48,294 nt of DNA from Pseudoalteromonas sp. S2755 (GCF_005886535.1 NZ_PNDS01000063.1:1-48294); one strand, 5' to 3'. Positions 38,532-45,818 are shown, counted from the first letter of the stretch. The notes: generated by a model not told the origin, from the letters alone. Program-made: numbers and translations.

Positions 38532-38548
38532 CTTCCCGTAATGGGAAG
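38532..38548 (+). promoter_or_regulatory. Hairpin at the 5' end of the rpsP leader
   Basis: CTTCCC and GGGAAG pair around GTAAT, right where the transcript from the preceding promoter should begin. It could protect the messenger's 5' end or take part in ribosomal-protein feedback. The leader continues 44 bases to the rpsP ATG. Confidence 0.5.
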
Positions 38549-38592
38549 TACAAACTTATTAATGAAAACAGTCAATCTATGTAGAGGACGGT

Positions 38593-38841
38593 ATGGTAAC
38601 TATTCGTTTGCAACGTGGCGGCGCTAAAAAGCGTCCATTCTATCAAATCGTGGTTGCGGATAGCCGTTTCTCGCGTGACGGTCGTTTCATCGAGAAAGTA
38701 GGTTTCTTTAACCCGATCGCAGCAGGTCAGGAAGAAAAAGTACGTTTAGATTTATCTCGTGTTGATCACTGGGTAGGTCAAGGCGCATCTCTTTCAGATC
38801 GCGTTGCTAAGCTGGTTAAAGACGCTCGTAAAGCGGCTTAA
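38593..38841 (+). CDS. rpsP: 30S ribosomal protein S16
   Basis: An 82-residue ribosomal protein with the family start [29 protein letters not shown] sequence and full length. AGAGG precedes the ATG by about five bases. First gene of the rpsP-rimM-trmD-rplS operon, with rimM 17 bases on. Confidence 0.97.
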   Translation: MVTIRLQRGGAKKRPFYQIVVADSRFSRDGRFIEKVGFFNPIAAGQEEKVRLDLSRVDHWVGQGASLSDRVAKLVKDARKAA

Positions 38842-38858
38842 TAGGCGTAAGTGTAACC

Positions 38859-39392
38859 ATGAGTCAAAGTAAAACCTCGACAATCGTTGTTGGTAAGCTT
38901 GGTGCTCCTTATGGCATCAAGGGTTGGCTTAAGGTGCATTCATTTACTGATGATCCCCAAGGGATCTTCGATTTCAGCCCATGGTTGATAGGGCAACAAG
39001 GTAAATGGCAAAACCTTGAAGTGAGCGACTGGCGTCGTCACAACAAGGGATATATCGCTAAATTTGCTCAAGTAAACGACAGAGACGAAGCCGTGGCTTA
39101 TACCAATGCCGAAATCGCTGTCTATGCTGAGCAGCTTCCTGAATTACCTGAAGGGGAGTTTTATTGGCGAGATCTCATCGGCATGTCAGTAGTAACCGAT
39201 AAAGGTTACGACTTAGGCACAGTTGATGACTTGATGGAGACAGGTTCAAATGACGTTTTGGTTGTGAAAGCAAACAAAAAAGATGCATTTGGGCAATCTG
39301 AAAGGTTAATTCCATTCTTAACAGACTCTGTTATTTTGGATGTTAACCATGAAGAGAGAAAAGTTACTGTAGATTGGGATCCAGCGTTTTAA
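38859..39392 (+). CDS. rimM: Ribosome maturation factor RimM
   Basis: A 177-residue factor for 30S subunit maturation that binds S19. N-terminal RimM barrel ([22 protein letters not shown]) and C-terminal PRC-like barrel ([20 protein letters not shown]). The stop TAA shares its last A with the trmD ATG, so translation is coupled. Confidence 0.95.
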   Translation: MSQSKTSTIVVGKLGAPYGIKGWLKVHSFTDDPQGIFDFSPWLIGQQGKWQNLEVSDWRRHNKGYIAKFAQVNDRDEAVAYTNAEIAVYAEQLPELPEGEFYWRDLIGMSVVTDKGYDLGTVDDLMETGSNDVLVVKANKKDAFGQSERLIPFLTDSVILDVNHEERKVTVDWDPAF

Positions 39393-40159
39393 TGAGTGAT
39401 CAGCAAAAGCTATGGGTTGGAGTGGTTTCACTTTTTCCTGAAATGTTTGATGCGATAACTCAGCAAGGCGTAACGGGTCGAGCTGTGAAAAACGGCTTGA
39501 TTGAGTTTAATTGTTGGAACCCGAGAGACTACGCCACTGATAAACACAGAACCGTGGATGATCGCCCTTATGGTGGTGGCCCGGGAATGTTGATGATGGT
39601 TGAGCCTCTTAAAAAGGCCATTCTTGATGCCAAAGCGGCAGCAGGAGATGGCGCTAAAGTAATTTACATGTCCCCTCAAGGGCGAAAGCTAGATCAACAA
39701 GGTGCGACTGAATTGGCGCATTCAGAAAAGTTGATTTTAGTAGCGGGTCGTTATGAAGGTATTGATGAGCGGATCATCGAGTCTTATATAGACGAAGAGT
39801 GGTCCATCGGCGATTTTATACTGAGCGGTGGTGAGTTACCTGCCATGACATTAATCGATGCAGTAGCACGATTAGTGCCAGGTGTGTTAGGTCATAACCA
39901 ATCAGCAGAACAAGATTCATTTTCGGATGGCTTGTTAGATTGTCCTCATTATACTCGGCCGGAAACATTGGATGATAAACAGGTGCCTGCTGTATTACTC
40001 AGCGGAAACCACCAAGAAATAGCCAAATGGCGCTTAAAGCAGTCTTTGGGTAGAACTTGGCAACGTCGTCCTGACTTGTTGCGTAACCTAGCTCTGACTG
40101 AGGAGCAGGCGGCATTACTTGCTGAATTTCAGCAAGAAAATGGCCAAGCTTGTGGCTAG
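39392..40159 (+). CDS. trmD: tRNA (guanine-37-N1)-methyltransferase
   Basis: A 255-residue SPOUT-class methylase that makes m1G37 in tRNAs to prevent frameshifting. The trefoil-knot motifs are [10 protein letters not shown] and [14 protein letters not shown], with [10 protein letters not shown] near residue 60. The ATG at 39392, overlapping the rimM stop, gives the usual N-terminus ([19 protein letters not shown]); an in-frame ATG at 39374 lies inside rimM. Confidence 0.96.
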   Translation: MSDQQKLWVGVVSLFPEMFDAITQQGVTGRAVKNGLIEFNCWNPRDYATDKHRTVDDRPYGGGPGMLMMVEPLKKAILDAKAAAGDGAKVIYMSPQGRKLDQQGATELAHSEKLILVAGRYEGIDERIIESYIDEEWSIGDFILSGGELPAMTLIDAVARLVPGVLGHNQSAEQDSFSDGLLDCPHYTRPETLDDKQVPAVLLSGNHQEIAKWRLKQSLGRTWQRRPDLLRNLALTEEQAALLAEFQQENGQACG

Positions 40160-40192
40160 AAGACAGTTACACCTAGGAATGTGAGAAATAAA

Positions 40193-40552
40193 ATGGCAAA
40201 AGTAAACCAAAATATTATTAAAGAGCTTGAAGCTGAACAGCTTAAGCAAGACGTACCTGCGTTCGGCGCTGGTGACACAGTAGTTGTACAGGTACGCGTA
40301 AAAGAAGGTAACAAAGAGCGTCTACAGGCCTTTGAAGGTGTTGTAATCGCTAAGCGTAACCGTGGTCTACACTCATCTTTCACTGTTCGTAAGATTTCAA
40401 GCGGTGAAGGTGTTGAGCGTGTATTCCAAACGCACAGCCCTCTTATCAGCAGCGTAGAAGTTAAGCGTCGTGGTGCGGTTCGTCGTGCTAAGCTTTACTA
40501 CCTACGTGAGCGTTCTGGTAAATCTGCACGTATTAAAGAGAAACTTAACTAA
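40193..40552 (+). CDS. rplS: 50S ribosomal protein L19
   Basis: A 119-residue ribosomal protein with the conserved core [20 protein letters not shown] and [19 protein letters not shown]. The ATG at 40193 is chosen; a GTG at 40181 would add four residues but has poor spacing to its AGGA. Last gene of the operon, followed by a strong terminator. Confidence 0.96.
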   Translation: MAKVNQNIIKELEAEQLKQDVPAFGAGDTVVVQVRVKEGNKERLQAFEGVVIAKRNRGLHSSFTVRKISSGEGVERVFQTHSPLISSVEVKRRGAVRRAKLYYLRERSGKSARIKEKLN

Positions 40553-40577
40553 TACGTCGCATTTATCAAATGCAGAT

Positions 40578-40610
40578 AAAACAGGCCGCTTTATGCGGCC
40601 TGTTTTGGTT
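40578..40610 (+). terminator. Terminator of rpsP-rimM-trmD-rplS
   Basis: AAAACAGGCCGC and GCGGCCTGTTTT form a perfect 12-bp stem with a 5-base loop, ending in Ts, 25 bases after rplS. Confidence 0.95.
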
Positions 40611-40763
40611 TTACCTCTCTTATTATTTCCATTCTGTGAATACTCACTGACATATCAGGCGTCTTGTCACGATATTTTCATGGTTGTTTACTTTTAAAGC
40701 GGCGTACTTCTTGTTAGACTCGGTGTATTATTTAATTTACTACTGTGTATATAAGTTTACATC

Positions 40764-41912
40764 ATGAATGGGGCTAACGATTTAGAAGCAATACGCGTTG
40801 CAATAGATGATTGCGATAGCGAGCTTGTCGCGCTACTTGCAAAGCGCAAAGCATTGACCGAACAGGTTGGAAAAATAAAACAGCAAAAGGGCGCACCGCT
40901 ACATGTGCCGAAGCGCGAAGCTGAGCTGATCAAAGCCCGGCGCGCAGAAGCTGATGCCAAAGGGGTAAACCCTGATTTAGTCGAAGATATTCTGCGTCGT
41001 ATGATGCGAGAAGCCTACGAAAACCAACAAAGTGAACTTGCCTGTGCTGCACCAAAAATGTCACCAGTCGTTATTGTCGGCGGTCAAGGCGCCATGGGTA
41101 AATTGTTTGCGAAACAGTTTAGACGCTCAGGCTATGAAGTACGCATTTTAGACAAAGACAATCAATCACAGGCTACTGAGCTACTGAGTGATGCTAAGCT
41201 AGTATTGGTGAGCGTACCAATTAATGCGCTAGAGCAAGTCGTCAACGAGCTACCCGCGCTACCTGATGACTGTATTCTTGCTGATATTACCTCTGTAAAG
41301 CAAGCCCCGCTAAAAGTACTGATGAACAAGCACAACGGCCCTGTGGTTGGTCTACACCCTATGTTTGGTCCAGATATATCTCATTGGGTTAAGCAAACTG
41401 TTGTGGTGTGTGAAGGGCGTTTGCCAAAGCAATGTGAAGGGTTAATCAAGCAACTAAAGATCTGGGGCAGCCAGCTGGTATCAATGGATGCTAAAAAGCA
41501 CGACCAATCTATGCAGATCATTCAAGTGATGCGTCATTTAACCACGTTTGTGTATGGGCAGTTTTTATCAAAGCAATGCCATTCATTAAAAGAGTTAAGA
41601 AGCTGCTCATCGCCTATCTACCAATTAGAGCTGATGATGGTGGGACGGCTGTTTGCGCAATCCCCTGAACTTTATTCAGATATTATGCTCGCGCAATTTA
41701 ATGATGTAGAAGGGTTGTTGGCAAGCTATCAAGATACCTTTGAGCAGACATTGACCAAGCTACAACAAGGCGATAAAGAAGGCCTAATGCAATCTTTCTC
41801 TGAGGCCAAACAGTATTTCTCAGAAAGCGCGAAACACTTCCTATCACAAAGCCGAGGCCTGCTTAACAAAGCCAATGACGCTAAAGTGTTAGATTATGAG
41901 GAAAGTATTTAG
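40764..41912 (+). CDS. tyrA: Bifunctional chorismate mutase / prephenate dehydrogenase
   Basis: A 382-residue T-protein for tyrosine synthesis. The N-terminal AroQ chorismate mutase (about 1-90: LEAIRVAIDDCDSELVALLAKR) is fused to an NAD-binding prephenate dehydrogenase (VVIVGGQGAMGKLFAKQFRRS, then GLHPMFGPD). E. coli TyrA is 373 residues. Little Shine-Dalgarno is visible before the ATG. It stands alone; no aroF or pheA is in the window. The accessory islet begins right after it. Confidence 0.95.
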   Translation: MNGANDLEAIRVAIDDCDSELVALLAKRKALTEQVGKIKQQKGAPLHVPKREAELIKARRAEADAKGVNPDLVEDILRRMMREAYENQQSELACAAPKMSPVVIVGGQGAMGKLFAKQFRRSGYEVRILDKDNQSQATELLSDAKLVLVSVPINALEQVVNELPALPDDCILADITSVKQAPLKVLMNKHNGPVVGLHPMFGPDISHWVKQTVVVCEGRLPKQCEGLIKQLKIWGSQLVSMDAKKHDQSMQIIQVMRHLTTFVYGQFLSKQCHSLKELRSCSSPIYQLELMMVGRLFAQSPELYSDIMLAQFNDVEGLLASYQDTFEQTLTKLQQGDKEGLMQSFSEAKQYFSESAKHFLSQSRGLLNKANDAKVLDYEESI

Positions 41913-41933
41913 CGCCAAGTTATGCCTCCTACA

Positions 41934-42017
41934 TCACGGGTCAAATAGTGTTGTGGGAGTGGCTTTACGCTACGATTTTATGTAGGTCGCCATTTATAGC
42001 GCAAATAACACCCGTGA
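41934..42017. repeat. REP-like palindromic unit
   Basis: TCACGGGT (41934-41941) and ACCCGTGA (42010-42017) are inverted copies enclosing two diverged units beginning TGTGGGAG (41952) and TGTAGGTC (41981). The first can fold GTGGC/GCTAC (one G-U) around TTTAC, like bacterial REP sequences. It lies beside a REP-associated transposase relic, the usual partner of REPs. Confidence 0.5.
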
Positions 42018-42026
42018 CTATCTGCA

Positions 42027-42467
42027 TCAATGCTGATAATGCAGCTCCAAGTTTAAGGTGGGTGTCAGCGATTTCGTACTGTACTTGGCGACATGCTCAC
42101 TGAGTATCAATTGCTCCGACTCGCAGAGTGGCTCACCTTCAGTAAGCTTACTGGTTATCCAATTACCTTTAAACAACTTGTGCCACCGTATCACAATCGC
42201 TTCATCCGACAGGCGCTTAGCCTTTTTATCATCAACATATAAAACAATGTTGGTGTGATTACTCATCACGGCATAAGCACAGACATCAATACAAAACACG
42301 GAGCCCAACATCATGAGCTTTTCTTCAACCCAATCCCGGCGGTATTCGTATGATTTTCCGGTAAATTTATTTTCACCGCACAGAAACGCAAGCCTTACAC
42401 AGCGGGAGATACAGTGGTAGTATTTGGTGTCGGTTAAACTGATTTGTCTTTTACGGGCAGTTGCCGT
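42027..42467 (-). pseudogene. Decayed REP-associated tyrosine transposase (RAYT, Y1_Tnp family)
   Basis: Read on the minus strand, the frame carries the family's N-terminal half (RKRQISLTDTKYYHCISRC, LMMLGSVFCIDVCAYAVMSN). Three lesions are visible. The expected start codon reads ACG (complement of 42465-42467) before ATARKRQ. The HUH metal motif HTH reads HTN (Asn codon at 42249-42251). After EHVAKY the family sequence stops and an unrelated short tail ends at TGA, so the C-terminal half with the catalytic Tyr is gone. The break coincides with a GGTGGGTGTC motif (42057-42066). The comparison to family sequence is from memory. Confidence 0.78.
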
Positions 42468-42527
42468 AGTTTAGTTCCCTCAATCCTTTGAGTGCAGAAC
42501 TAAAGCTTAGGCGGCATCTTTGGAGGG

Positions 42528-42557
42528 TGCAAATTAGTGGTGGGTGTCTGGCTTAAA
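42528..42557 (+). repeat. 30-bp direct repeat, copy 1
   Basis: Begins TGCAAATTAGTGGTGGGTGT and ends TTAAA. It recurs at 43148-43177 with a single mismatch. It lies 60 bases upstream of the transposase relic's former start and 123 bases before the first GIY-YIG gene. Its core GGTGGGTGTC also occurs at 42057-42066. Confidence 0.85.
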
Positions 42558-42595
42558 CTATGGTTTAAATCTAGTTAATGGATGGGATGCCCAAG

Positions 42596-42657
42596 GCTTG
42601 GCTGGCGTTCGTTCCTCACTTATTTTAGCCAAGCATTATCCGCCCCATAACCGGGCG
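42596..42657 (+). repeat. Double palindrome resembling an integron attC site
   Basis: GCTTGGCT (42596-42603) pairs with AGCCAAGC (42627-42634), and CGCCC (42641-42645) with GGGCG (42653-42657). The end, GCCCCATAACCGGGCGTATG, resembles the right end of Vibrio/VCR-type attC sites (GCCCCTTAGGCGGGCGTTA), except that the GTT crossover triplet reads GTA. It sits 24 bases before the first GIY-YIG gene, where a cassette boundary would be. Confidence 0.4.
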
Positions 42658-42680
42658 TATGTTTACAAGGATAGCTTACA

Positions 42681-43070
42681 GTGAAAAGTCAAATGCGCTT
42701 GATTAAGAATGCGATGGAGTATCTACCTCTTGAGAACATAATTGACGTGGGAAAAGGAACTCGGGGTATCTACGTTCTTTACAAACGGAGGGGCTTCAGA
42801 AATGATCCCGCCCATCATTATGATGTTGTTTATGTCGGGATGGCCAGAAGCAGCATAAAAAATAGATTAGAATCACATTTAAAAAGTAAAGATGGTTTAT
42901 GGTCTCACTTCTCAGCATTTGAAGTATGGGACAATATTACAAACATTGAAATTGAGGAACTTGAAGGTTTATTCAGGCATCTCTATCGTTTTGACAGTAA
43001 TGCGAATGTGTTAAATGTACAACGGGCATATCAGCCATTAAGTGCGGTTGTCGCTAGTGAGTGGTTGTAA
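42681..43070 (+). CDS. GIY-YIG domain protein 1
   Basis: A 129-residue protein, essentially one GIY-YIG nuclease fold: GIY at 29-31 (RGIYVLYKRRG), YVG at 51-53 (DVVYVGMARSS), Arg62 (IKNRLESH) and a Glu-rich helix with E95 (EELEGLFRHLYR) that may give the metal ligand. GIY-YIG enzymes cut DNA with one metal ion. There is no added DNA-binding domain, so the target is unknown. The start is GTG with AAGGA at 42667. It lies in an islet with repeats and attC-like palindromes, unlike the surrounding core genes. Confidence 0.8.
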   Translation: MKSQMRLIKNAMEYLPLENIIDVGKGTRGIYVLYKRRGFRNDPAHHYDVVYVGMARSSIKNRLESHLKSKDGLWSHFSAFEVWDNITNIEIEELEGLFRHLYRFDSNANVLNVQRAYQPLSAVVASEWL

Positions 43071-43073
43071 ATA

Positions 43074-43101
43074 TAACAAATGCCTGTTAGGCGTGCGTTA
43101 G
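43074..43101 (+). repeat. Compact attC-like palindrome after GIY-YIG protein 1
   Basis: TAAC-AAA-TGCC at the left pairs with GGCG-TGC-GTTA at the right, with the stagger and unpaired spacers of an integron attC site. The outer parts match VCR ends (TAACAAACGCC, TTAGGCGGGCGTTA) at all but one or two positions each. The centre is only five bases, far shorter than a working attC, so this may be an internally deleted site. Confidence 0.35.
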
Positions 43102-43147
43102 TGGCAAAAAGGTAGGTATGATGAAAGTTGGTAGAAATGAACCTTGT

Positions 43148-43177
43148 TGCAAATTAGTGGTGGGTGTCTGGTTTAAA
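43148..43177 (+). repeat. 30-bp direct repeat, copy 2
   Basis: Matches 42528-42557 at 29 of 30 positions, same orientation, and contains GGTGGGTGTC at 43159-43168. It interrupts the SEC-C-like frame and lies 96 bases before the second GIY-YIG gene. Confidence 0.85.
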
Positions 43178-43217
43178 TCTTCAGGTTTAAATATCGCGGC
43201 CCATTTCAACAAGCGAC

Positions 43218-43238
43218 TATGCGTACTGCGTACGCATA
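43218..43238. other. Perfect 9-bp hairpin before GIY-YIG protein 2
   Basis: TATGCGTAC and GTACGCATA flank a 3-base loop, 35 bases before the TTG start. No T-run follows. It could be an operator for a dimeric regulator or a recombination hairpin. Confidence 0.6.
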
Positions 43239-43272
43239 AATACTAAAGCGCTAGGCGAAAACGGAGAAGCTA

Positions 43273-43929
43273 TTGAACCCAGGATACGTATACATATTAA
43301 TTAATGAGTCCATGCCTGGATTGATAAAAATAGGGAAGACACGAAGAGATAGTCGTTCAAGGGCTAGAGAGTTGTATAAAACGGGAGTTCCAACCCCTTA
43401 TCAAGTCGCATTTGAGTTATTTTGTGATAACCATGCTCGAACTGAGAGTGAAATCCACGATCGACTTTCAGATTTTCGCATAAACAGTAATCGAGAGTTT
43501 TTTAGGTACCCTTTGGATAAAGCAATTAGTCTCCTACAAAGCATGGGCAATAGCTCATTCGAAGAGGATACCTTTGCAGCAATAGATATTACCAAAGACT
43601 TAATGTCAAAATATTCTCATTGGATGAAAACAGATGTTGTCTCAGTTCGCATAGTTCAACCTCTGGATCGGGTTTGGCTGGAAATAACGCAGGAAAAAGA
43701 GATTGCAGGGTATCTGGTGGATCAAATAGTCAACCGTACAGACTTGGGGTTTATTACCGGTGGTAAAGGAGAGAAGGATCTGTATTTCTCCCCAGGTAAT
43801 CCAATCTCAAAAAACGCAGAGAAGTTTATCAATGAATTTGACCCGTACTCTATCATAAATACAACTGATCTATTTCATGATGAGGGAGCAAATGAAGTTA
43901 ACGAAAAGTATAATCCGCACCGCGCCTAA
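43273..43929 (+). CDS. GIY-YIG (T5orf172/MUG113-like) domain protein 2
   Basis: A 218-residue protein. The N-terminal ~90 residues fit the T5orf172/MUG113 branch of GIY-YIG: GYVYILINESMPGLIKIGKT, arginines in SRSRARELYKTGVP, E58/E60 with H62, and NREFFRYP. The remaining ~125 residues (WLEITQEKEIAGYLVDQIVN ... YFSPGNPISKNAEKFI) match nothing I know. The start is TTG with GGAG at 43263. Same strand as GIY-YIG protein 1 but with no clear shared transcript. Phage-type relatives are common, so horizontal origin is likely. Nuclease activity is inferred. Confidence 0.78.
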   Translation: MNPGYVYILINESMPGLIKIGKTRRDSRSRARELYKTGVPTPYQVAFELFCDNHARTESEIHDRLSDFRINSNREFFRYPLDKAISLLQSMGNSSFEEDTFAAIDITKDLMSKYSHWMKTDVVSVRIVQPLDRVWLEITQEKEIAGYLVDQIVNRTDLGFITGGKGEKDLYFSPGNPISKNAEKFINEFDPYSIINTTDLFHDEGANEVNEKYNPHRA

Positions 43930-43970
43930 AAAAGTGCTCAATTTGATCTCCTCTGCGACGCTTGTTTTAC

Positions 43971-44033
43971 GGTTTAACGCTACGCTACCACAAAGCAAAA
44001 GCGTCCGTTTTGGCAAATTAGCACGGCGTTACC
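43971..44033 (+). repeat. Imperfect palindromic pair, possibly attC-like
   Basis: GGTTTAACGC (43971-43980) and GGCGTTACC (44025-44033) are inverted partners 44 bases apart. The left contains GTTTAAC, which fits the attC box RYYYAAC; the right does not fit GTTRRRY. Located 41 bases after GIY-YIG protein 2. The rest of 43930-44135 shows nothing else. Confidence 0.25.
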
Positions 44034-44135
44034 GCCCCGACTCTTAGCACCGCAACAACAGTCAAGTTCGATCGAACCCCACGATCAAACCTGACAGTGA
44101 CAATTAACTATTTCAGATAAACATATTCCCGCTTG

Positions 44136-44993
44136 TTACTCACTCAGTATCTTATCTAAATTCGCTTTTGAGCGGGCGACGCTTTCTAGTGGTGTTAGGC
44201 CGCTTGGGTATTCTTCTTGTTCGATGACCAGCCACTGTGTGCCGCCGTGTTGCTGCATGGTCTGGATGAGCGCTTTCCAAGGGTAGTGGTTTTCGCCAAT
44301 GATTGGGCTTTTGTCATCTCCTTGATGAGTGCGTATTTTAATATGTGTCGACACGGTTCTTCCTGCATATCGCTTAACGTAATCGCTGGGTGATTTACCT
44401 GCGTAATTCACCCAGCCGACATCGAGCTGCAGTGGGAAATCGCTTGGGGTGTTGGTGGCGATATAATCCCAAAATGTGCTATTAGCGTACGCGTTAAATT
44501 CCTTTTCATGATTATGAAATCCGATCTTCATATCGTAGCGCTGGGCAATTTGGTGCACTTGGTTAAGCTGTTTTACAAATGCTTGCACTTGGTTTTTATC
44601 CCATGCCCTTTCATCCCAAGGAATAAAGAGCGTGGATACGCCTAAGGTTTTGTAAAAGAGTAGGGTGCTTGCTCGTTTTTCTTCAGCTAATGCGTCAAAG
44701 CCGATGTGGGCGCTGCTCGCAACTAAGCCAAGCTCTGCTAACCTTTGTTTTAATTTGCTTGGGTTATCGGCATAGTTGCCAAAGTTTCCCGCAAATTCAA
44801 CGCCATCAAATCCCATGTTGGCGAGTGCTTGCAAGGTGCCATCAAAGTCTCTTGCCAATTCCTCTTTTACCGACCACAGTTGAACGCTAATTGGTAACGA
44901 CTGATAAGATGCCTGCGCGTATAGCGGCAGCGCGATAATAAAAGCAATGAACAGCATTACTTGTTTAAACAATACGATTTTTTTAAACATCAC
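44136..44993 (-). CDS. Exported sugar isomerase/epimerase (xylose isomerase-like TIM barrel)
   Basis: A 285-residue protein with a signal peptide (about 1-28, ending AQA) and an AP-endonuclease-2-type TIM barrel. Likely metal ligands are the Glu in GVEFAG, the His/Glu in GFHNHEKEF, Asp in LQLDVGW, His in STHIKI and Glu in VIEQEEY. Such proteins beside DUF1080 and GMC genes are thought to act on 3-keto sugars, as isomerase or lyase; the reaction here is an inference. It is the last gene of the reverse-strand cluster, separated from the previous one by a terminator-like hairpin, so its expression may be lower or separate. Confidence 0.8.
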   Translation of the reverse strand: MMFKKIVLFKQVMLFIAFIIALPLYAQASYQSLPISVQLWSVKEELARDFDGTLQALANMGFDGVEFAGNFGNYADNPSKLKQRLAELGLVASSAHIGFDALAEEKRASTLLFYKTLGVSTLFIPWDERAWDKNQVQAFVKQLNQVHQIAQRYDMKIGFHNHEKEFNAYANSTFWDYIATNTPSDFPLQLDVGWVNYAGKSPSDYVKRYAGRTVSTHIKIRTHQGDDKSPIIGENHYPWKALIQTMQQHGGTQWLVIEQEEYPSGLTPLESVARSKANLDKILSE

Positions 44994-45002
44994 TTCTTCC
45001 TA

Positions 45003-45033
45003 AAACTAAAAAAAGCAGAGTCTAACTCTGCTT
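45003..45033 (-). terminator. Terminator between the subunit-3 gene and the isomerase gene
   Basis: On the minus strand a perfect 9-bp stem (AAGCAGAGT/ACTCTGCTT, loop of 3) is followed by seven Ts. It lies 36 bases after the subunit-3 stop and 10 bases before the isomerase start, so it would end or reduce transcription within the cluster. Confidence 0.85.
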
Positions 45034-45068
45034 CGCTTGGGATTAGCCATAACAAAATGACTCAAGGG

Positions 45069-45818
45069 TTAGTCGCGGTAGGCATACTGGCTTAGCCCAA
45101 GCTCTGCGAGTACGCCATCTAGATGCGCCTTGGCTTCAGCAGTAGGTCCTGGATAATCACCTGCAATTGGTACATTGCCCAGATAGCCTATATCTTGACA
45201 GCCCTCAGGTGTGCAGAAGTAAGCGCCGAGAACGAGATCTTTAAAGCGCAAGAATGCTTTACCTATACGCTGAAATTGCTCAGGTGTTTGCGCATTAAAA
45301 TAAGCAATATCATCCATAATCTTACTTTGCTGCGTTGCGCTAAGTTGCAAAAATGGCTTTTTAAAGCGCAAAGTCGACTCATCGTCAATCCAAGCGAGTG
45401 CATGGAGTATTGTCACTCTATCTTTTTGTTGTCCGTGATACGGTGCGCTTACCCATTCGTCGATCACACTTGGTACTTGTACTTCAGAAGCTGAAGGGTG
45501 TTTGCCCTCTTTGGGCACAATAAAATCAGCTAGTACTGCAACTAACGTGAGCTGCGCTTCGGTGAGGGTGAGCGGCCAAGGTGACTCTGGCGGCATGATC
45601 ATGTTTGGATCGGTGCCATACCCTTGAGCACTAACTGGCTGTATTTCAATATCTGGCCAGTGCCCGGCAGTAGCCGTTTCACCTTCAATGGCCTTACTGC
45701 AACCAGTGGTGAGTGTTACCGCAGAGCCTGCCGCCAGTAAGCCTAACCATTTTAGCGACTCGCGGCGCGTCATACCGGAGATATATTTATAAGAATCAAC
45801 GCGATCAGGTGTATTCAT
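45069..45818 (-). CDS. Gluconate 2-dehydrogenase subunit 3 family protein (Tat-exported)
   Basis: A 249-residue partner of GMC dehydrogenases (Gluconate_2-dh3 family). The N-terminus has a twin-arginine motif TRRESLKWLG, a hydrophobic stretch and then LTTGC, so it may be exported by Tat and lipidated. In sugar dehydrogenase complexes this small subunit carries its folded GMC partner across the membrane and stabilises it. Its ATG overlaps the GMC stop (TAATG), fitting a stoichiometric pair. A conserved-looking TLTEAQLTLVAVLADFIVPK segment follows the linker. Confidence 0.88.
   Translation of the reverse strand: MNTPDRVDSYKYISGMTRRESLKWLGLLAAGSAVTLTTGCSKAIEGETATAGHWPDIEIQPVSAQGYGTDPNMIMPPESPWPLTLTEAQLTLVAVLADFIVPKEGKHPSASEVQVPSVIDEWVSAPYHGQQKDRVTILHALAWIDDESTLRFKKPFLQLSATQQSKIMDDIAYFNAQTPEQFQRIGKAFLRFKDLVLGAYFCTPEGCQDIGYLGNVPIAGDYPGPTAEAKAHLDGVLAELGLSQYAYRD

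Larger units (their letters stand above)
43121..43246 (+). pseudogene. Truncated SEC-C motif reading frame
   Basis: ATG at 43118/43121 follows AGGTAGG and encodes MKVGRNEPC, the usual opening of SEC-C zinc-binding motifs (GRNEPCPCGSGKKY). Directly after the first Cys the second 30-bp repeat begins (43148), and the frame runs on in unrelated sequence to TAA at 43246 (about 42 codons). It looks like the first nine codons of a lost gene. Confidence 0.5.

Noticed and set aside
42027..42314. Intact 95-residue transposase protein from the ATG at 42314
   Set aside because: The family homology continues upstream of that ATG to a mutated start (ACG), and the HUH motif and C-terminal half are lost, so it is treated as a pseudogene.
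43971..44033. Firm attC call after GIY-YIG protein 2
   Set aside because: Only one of the two consensus boxes fits; listed as a low-confidence repeat and not used as evidence for an integron.
41913..44135. CRISPR array
   Set aside because: The repeats are only two or three copies, unevenly spaced by hundreds of bases, with genes between and no cas genes.
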